A stretch of DNA of 64,000 nt from Rotaria socialis. Lineage: Eukaryota > Rotifera > Eurotatoria > Philodinida > Philodinidae. The first letter of the stretch is position 1. Each line of letters begins with the position of its first letter. This document shows, one piece after another, positions 59,501 to 64,000 of the stretch. The stretch is from contig CAJNYU010000247.1 of assembly GCA_905331475.1 (NCBI GenBank), positions 92,482 to 156,481 on the forward strand, written 5' to 3'. The notes beneath the pieces are model-generated. The model saw only the letters and a program-made list of their open reading frames with translations. It did not search any database and was not told the origin of the DNA. The translations under genes were made by a program, and so were the position numbers.

Positions 59501-60903
59501 TATCCGAAAAGTACGGCTACATTGTTTGTACCGGAATTGGCGATAGCAAGATCGGACAGACTATCGTTGTTAAAGTCACCTACGGCAATTGAGTAAGGAC
59601 GAGAACCAGTTCCTTCTGAAATTGCAATTTGTTCCGTAAAAGTGCCGTTGCCATATCCAAGAAATATGCTTACATGAGTTTGAATAGTGGCAACAGCAAT
59701 ATCAAGAAAACTATCATTGTTAAAATCACCCTGAGCTACCCAACGGGGTTCAGAATTATAACCAGTTGAATATATTGTTTGATTTGAAAACATTTTAATA
59801 GTATATCTAAGAAATACTGCCACATTGTTAGTGCCATTATTGGCTGTGGCAAGATCTAATAGGTTATCATTGTTAAAGTCACCAACAACAATAGAGACTG
59901 GACTAGAGTCAAAGCCAGTGAAATATTTTTCTTCGCTTGCAAATGTTCCGTTGCCTAATCCATTAAGCACAACAATAGTGTCATTTTCAGGATTGGTTAC
60001 GGCCACATCCAATGTGTTGTCGTTATTGAAATCCCCAATGACCATAGAATAAGGACGAAATTCAGAATCAATGAAAGATACCTCTATTTTTGCGAATGTG
60101 CCATTACCATAGCCAAGAAGTGCACCTATAGTGGAAGTCCCGTAATTTGTAACTACAATATCAAGTCGCTTGTCACCATTCAAGTCGCCAACAGCGACTA
60201 TAAATGGTTGTGAACCAATTCCAGTTGAATATATTCCTGGGAGGGAGAACGATCCGTTACCATATCCCAGAAACACAGCTACATTGCTAGTACCCGAGTT
60301 TGAGACAATAAGATCCAATTGACTGTCTTTGTTCAAATCGGCAACAACGACAGAAGTGGGAAGGGAGTCGTAACCTGCCGAATATGTATTTTGGGCAGAA
60401 AAGGTTGTGTCGCCGTATCCAAATAAAATGTCTATGTTGCTGATCTCATAGTTTGTGACAATTATATCAAGGCACTTGTCGTTATTCAAATCAGCAACGG
60501 TAACCGACACTGGTCGCGATGAGCCAAGTGAATAGACGAGGACTTTTTTAAAAGTTCCATTACCATATCCACCCAGTATACCGATACTGTTAGTACCACG
60601 GTTGGCGACGACGACATCTAGTTGATTATCATTGTCAAAATCACCTAACGCCACGGAATATGGTTGAGATAGAAAGCCGGTTGAATAGGTCGTTTGCGGT
60701 TGAAACGTTCCGTTTTCATATCCGAGAAAAATGCCAACAGTGTTTGTACCAGTATTGGCTACAACAATATCTAATTGAGTGTCATTGTTTAAGTTGCCAA
60801 TGGCAACTGATCGCGGATATGAATTTTGGTCGGTTGAGTATAAGACAGTTGTTTTAAAAACACGTTGACATGATCCACCTAAAGATACATTATTGAGCAG
60901 CTG
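56584..60903 (-). CDS. Giant FG-GAP/VCBS repeat protein, 28 repeats, 5' end unresolved
   Basis: One uninterrupted minus-strand exon of about 1440 codons. Counting by eye gives 28 repeats. Nearly all are 51 residues, each with a Ca2+-binding loop (GDFNNDSxLDIAV), an NSGTNNVGILLGYGNGTF core and a YSTGxxSxP turn. Four seven-bladed beta-propellers would fit the count. The exon opens with GGSCQRVFKTTV and ends VDILFQTCS, so one Cys near each end could clasp the array. Asn-x-Ser/Thr sequons (NNDS, GNGTF) are very frequent, typical of a secreted or surface glycoprotein. Reading starts after an AG near 60903. No ATG begins the frame: the internal ATG at 60654 is the first, but it cuts into the second repeat, so an upstream exon is expected. 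A short hydrophobic-looking frame at 60890-61093 (PSLQIFLIFTL) may hold part of it. Function unknown; FG-GAP proteins usually bind ligands or matrix. Confidence 0.85.
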   Translation of the reverse strand, partial: QLLNNVSLGGSCQRVFKTTVLYSTDQNSYPRSVAIGNLNNDTQLDIVVANTGTNTVGIFLGYENGTFQPQTTYSTGFLSQPYSVALGDFDNDNQLDVVVANRGTNSIGILGGYGNGTFKKVLVYSLGSSRPVSVTVADLNNDKCLDIIVTNYEISNIDILFGYGDTTFSAQNTYSAGYDSLPTSVVVADLNKDSQLDLIVSNSGTSNVAVFLGYGNGSFSLPGIYSTGIGSQPFIVAVGDLNGDKRLDIVVTNYGTSTIGALLGYGNGTFAKIEVSFIDSEFRPYSMVIGDFNNDNTLDVAVTNPENDTIVVLNGLGNGTFASEEKYFTGFDSSPVSIVVGDFNNDNLLDLATANNGTNNVAVFLRYTIKMFSNQTIYSTGYNSEPRWVAQGDFNNDSFLDIAVATIQTHVSIFLGYGNGTFTEQIAISEGTGSRPYSIAVGDFNNDSLSDLAIANSGTNNVAVLFGYGNGTFGRRAIFSTGPHSNPYSVALGDFNNDSFLDIAVANHGTGNVGILLGYGNVSFAAQRTFSTGNNSYPGSVALGDFNNDSILDIAVTNSGTNNVGILLGYHNGTFGNQISLTTGENSNPSSVIVTDLSNDSMLDIVVTTLLSNNVGVFLGYANGSFQKLMTFFIGSGSAPTSLTTGDFNNDDIIDIAVTNYGDNSVCLLFGYGNGTFGMLTTYSTGDGSSPTSIAAGHFNRDSWLDFVVTNVREGDVGVFLGLENIYGASQSTYSTGSGSHPYSVVVSDFNNDSVPDLMIVNSAHDNVGIRLGDGNGTFGDEIPYSMGIGSYPLYATVGDFNRDNQVDIAVVNSMNDSVTVSYGCGNGTFARPEIYSTGQGSRPYFVAVSDLNNDNRMDLIVANENIGTIGIFLSYDYATFKIQGLSSTGTLSYPQSVAIGDFNNDSLLDAAVANYGTSNIGIFLGIGNGSFTAQRKLSTGTGSGPYTVAVNDFNQDSRLDIAVGNTGTNNVGIFLGYGNGTFTEQTIFSIRGGSNPRSIAVSDFNKDNLLDIAVADSANSKIIILFGYGNGTFRYNISLATGTKSSPHSIVVCDFNNDSLPDIAVANSLTGNVGIFLGHGNGSFSAEVTFSTGYNSLPKSITVSDFNNDSFLDIAVANNLGNNIGIFLGYGNGTFAPQIVYSTGNGSIPAMLIVGDLNNDNRVDIAVANNGANNVGVFYGYGDGRFTDQILFSTGSGSQPDAIAVGDFNNDNRLDILVVNNLDGSIMVLLRDSSQPFLTLTTYSTGNRSHPQSMVIADINKDYCPDIIVANSGNDNIGILLGSDNGTFMTQTAYTTGNGSQPCSVAVGDFNNDSLLDIAIANAGTNNVGILFGFGNGTFSTVMVYSIDNSLTPSSIVVADFNKDNYLDVSVINSGSQNVFLLFGNGNGTFRNSQSYSLGYGFLAYSMTVGDLNKDSWIDIVVANYATDSVDILFQTCS

Positions 60904-61093
60904 CTAAGTCGCTCTCTTCAGCAAAGGTACACATGATATCAGGTTTCAAACGACATTGGTTCACTCGAATTATTAAATTTACAGATTGAGCACTTTTGCT
61001 GAGAGTAAAAATCAAGAATATTTGGAGAGATGGGGGTATGATTCTGTTTTGAAATTTTCTCACTAAGATATGCACATGGTTGTGACCTATCAT

Positions 61094-64000
61094 TTATCAA
61101 TAGCTCGTCTTTGACTATTGTTTAGATCCGCTGACGCTTATTTTTTGAATTTTATCTCATGTCGAACGTCAAGCGAATATTATATAATGGTATGATTGAA
61201 AACCTTGTTCAACTGAATATGTCCATCGCTTAATTCGATAAATACCTGAGTATTTACATATTGGAACATTTTCACTGCATCATAGAAATGCTCTTTCACA
61301 TTTGAAAAGAATATTAATTAGGATGTCCTGAGAATCAATTATAACATGTGTCTTTCCAGCGATTATCACTAATCATTCTTTTCTCTTTCTGTCATATCAT
61401 CGCTAATTAGCCTATTGCTCTGTCGCTAGTTGCTTATCGAATTATCTTATTTTATTTTGCTAATATATTTAGGAAGGACATGAGATGACATAACGAAACA
61501 GTTGACATAAACAATCTATTTTACGACAATCTGATACAAGTAATATGTGTATAGTTTCAATAAAGTTTTTTTAGTAACTATGAACAAATATTAGAAGAAT
61601 GCAAAGATCAGTTGCTGTCTTGATGAGAGGGTTGTTGAACTATTGAACACTATGATTTCTTCTTCGTTTATTCGAAATTATTCAATAAAATAAATTATAT
61701 AACTTGATGTTTCGTTGTTTTAAATAGTTTCTTCAGTGAACGTGTACAATAATGGTTGAAATGACATTTGTACCAAAGTGAGCAAAAGACTGGTTAAATG
61801 ACTATTTTTTTTCTAGTCGAGCCGACCCGTCCCATCTAGTCTTTGTTTTAAAATCGACTCGTCCACGACTAGTCCGAGTTTTTGACCGTTATGCATACGC
61901 GTCCTAGTACTCTGATTGACGACTAGTCATAAAATCTAATAAGAGTAATCATAACGATAATAAGGGCATCTGGGACGAGTATACAACCAGCTGTAGCCTT
62001 ACACAGTGGACGAGTCTGGACTAGTCTGAATGGAAATATGTAAGGATGAAGATTAGATTCGAGCATGTATACAATGTGACACGTACCCATCGCCAAAACC
62101 ATTGAGCCATATGATCGAGAAGTCATATTCTACACACTCATGTTCATTCTAAGATGCTATTTAATACAATTTTTACTCCAAATTTTTTAATTTTTATGTA
62201 TCAATAAAAATTATCTTTTAACGAAACGCGATTACTTTAGATAACATTAAATAAAAATAAATTAAGAAGATTTTTTAATTTTTTTGACAAATATATTTTG
62301 ATTATAAGCTACTAGGATTAACTAGTTGGGATTTAAAAATATTAATTTGAGTATAAGAATAAAAATATATTTGTGTAGAATAGAAACTAAATTTTTTCAT
62401 TTTATTTTTTAGTTTAATTTTTACAGTTAAATCGCTATATATTCATCTGATAATTAAAGTATATTCGCTTAATGTAAAATTATTACAATTAATAGTTAAA
62501 ATATAATAAAATTTCATCAGTTTATTACTGATTTTCTATGCATGGATGAGAGTCAATCTATGTTTCAGACTATATGCACTGATGACAGTCTATCGCAGTG
62601 TCATAGTCTGTCGTCAGGATGTTCGTCATATTTCGAACGTTGTCTGGCTGAATGTTCAAATCCACCGTGTAACCTCTTTTTCTAATCTTCCTACTAGTCT
62701 GGGCTAGGCCAAGAGACAAAACGGACTAGACATGACTGGGTTCAAGGACATTTCAGGCTAGTGATGTCGGCAGTCTCCTTCATGTTTTGCTTACTTAGAG
62801 AATAAATATATCACGGCGTAGACCAGACAGAATGCAATATACAGATGAAATTGACTAAGCATTCTCTTTTTCTTATTTTCTCTCATGAAGAATTGAACTA
62901 GTCATACGGAAAAGAATTCGACCCATCTAGCTACTAATATTGTCGTACGCATGGAAGATTATCAACCGATTTGAGCATATTTATAAACGATTTACTTAAT
63001 TCACTGAATCAATTCAGGACTGCAATGAACCAGAGCCAGTTAGGCGAGCTGCACCAAAATGATTTTCGATATCATTTTATGGAAAGCAAAACGTAATTGA
63101 TCATAGTCACTGTAATAGCAAACACTCAGCTCTCAGTTGTTATTTCCCTTGACGGCTTCTTCCACAGTCTGAACCTCTAATGAGAGTGAACTCATTCAAT
63201 GCAGGCCGCTGAGTTCAACCAAGCGATCTACACTTCATAGCTGCATCAGTTTGTTGAGAGGTTCGATAGAGGAAGTGCGGAATCATAAGCAGGTTGTTAA
63301 TGTTTCAGAAATACACACTAAGGAAGGCTTATTTCAATTGAACTTAACATATAGTTATACGTAGAAATGTAATGAAAAACTGAGTAGAAGTGAATAGAAA
63401 CTCGAGATATTGCTTCGGGTTAAATTTCTTACAATCTTTGACTTGTACTCAGCAGTTTTGCAGATGCAATGAAAATCAGAGAAAGCTGGGCCATAGTATT
63501 TTGTCATTGGTTGCGAACCGGGATAAAAGCTAGTTTGTCTTATTGACTATGTTGCTACCTTCATAGACAATTTCAGAATCTGATCTTTTTCCAGAAAAAT
63601 AGAAGCACTTCAGGACTAGATCTGTTTCTTGCTTATCAATTTGGAACGAATTCTTGTTATTGAAAAAAAGAAACGATTATACCGCATCGACTCTATTTAT
63701 GGAATACGTTCTTGAATGCCGAATCTCTTTTTTGAAACCAATCTAAACAAATCGTCAACAGTTGACTCGATTTTGTCCATCCGAAAAACAATAACACAAA
63801 AAACAGATTTTAAATGTTTATCAGACACTACTAATCAGTTGAAATTGATGTTTATTCCTATTGTTTATTCTAATGAAACTAAATGTGGCTACTTTAAGAA
63901 TCCGTCGTTTAAACCGTTCAATTAGTGACGTTCATCGAAATTCTATCATGTTATAAAAAAAAGAGATTGAGAATGACTAAAATAATAAGCTTATTTCTTG
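61094..64000. other. Gene-poor right end, AT-rich, with ACTAGTC repeats
   Basis: No gene is supported over about 2.9 kb. It includes scattered ACTAGTC/GACTAG motifs at 61815-62035 and 62690-62765 flanking a very AT-rich core (about 62160-62530), and a partly palindromic stretch at about 62545-62640. Short open frames at 61923-62126 (-) and 63716-63925 (+) are not convincing as genes. The leftmost part is the 5' flank of the FG-GAP gene. Confidence 0.5.
61815..62765. repeat. ACTAGTC-motif clusters around an AT-rich core, possible degenerate element
   Basis: On the left, CTAGTCGAGCC, CATCTAGTC, CGACTAGTCC, GACGACTAGTC and GGACTAGTCTG occur within about 220 bp. On the right, CTACTAGTCTGG, GGACTAGACATG and GGCTAGTGATG occur within 80 bp. 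Between them lies an AT-rich core. The arrangement recalls a non-autonomous DNA element with subterminal repeats, but no clean terminal inverted repeat or target duplication could be confirmed. Confidence 0.35.

Noticed and set aside
56770-60052. Several plus-strand open frames across the FG-GAP array
   Set aside because: They are antisense shadows of a constrained repeat; their repeated wording (for example SRLSLLKSPT) simply mirrors the FG-GAP codons.
63716-63925. Plus-strand frame of 69 codons near the window end
   Set aside because: It looks superficially protein-like but is short, lacks splice partners, and nothing in it is recognised. It could be an exon of a gene beyond the window.
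1-64000. Retrovirus-like, Penelope-like, Polinton or capsid-bearing elements, and CRISPR arrays
   Set aside because: No reverse transcriptase, integrase of retroviral type, capsid, envelope or polymerase motif was seen, and no regularly spaced direct repeats with unique spacers.

Overview
The window looks like nuclear DNA from a bdelloid rotifer. It is AT-rich, and its many protein-coding genes have mostly 45-65 nt GT-AG introns. Conserved animal genes (CFAP44, TTLL11-like, TRIP12, tropomyosin-like, LRRC41-like, MARVEL) sit next to rotifer-type accessory genes: ARM-TIR, ankyrin-ADP-ribosyltransferase, a huge FG-GAP repeat protein and a bacterial-type homospermidine synthase. Short TGTGGG-like arrays, the motif reported for bdelloid telomeres, occur inside the window. 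The assignment is inferred from content; no marker gene was compared.

Region 1 (0.6-14.6 kb) is an accessory island on the + strand. In order it holds a SAM-domain gene with PARP14-like organisation, a TIR-domain exon, a small orphan gene, an ARM-repeat/TIR gene with an intact catalytic Glu, an ankyrin plus ADP-ribosyltransferase gene with an intact R-S-ExE triad, and a multi-exon ubiquitin-like gene. SAM, TIR, macro-like and ART modules all touch NAD+/ADP-ribose biology or its signalling scaffolds, so this may be an NAD-centred defence or stress cluster. That is an inference from content and adjacency.

Region 2 (14.6-20.4 kb) is gene-poor and repeat-rich. It has a tRNA-like Pol III promoter sequence, palindromic tandem repeats, a degenerate ACCCTTA minisatellite, and a Tc1-type transposon (about 216-bp terminal inverted repeats) nested inside a second TA-flanked element.

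Region 3 (20.4-56.2 kb) is a compact housekeeping block: LRRC41-like (-), MARVEL (+), a small basic protein (+), CFAP44 (-), tropomyosin-like (+), TTLL11-like (-), homospermidine synthase (+, likely horizontally acquired) and TRIP12 (+). CFAP44 and TTLL11 both act in cilia. A decayed partial duplicate of the CFAP44 3' end lies beside the gene.

Region 4 (56.2-64 kb) holds a long intronless minus-strand FG-GAP array with 28 repeats of about 51 residues, then about 2.9 kb without a recognisable gene.

Exon models were built by hand from GT/AG sites and phase agreement. Where an end is not resolved the entry says so. I saw no reverse transcriptase, capsid, envelope or CRISPR signal.
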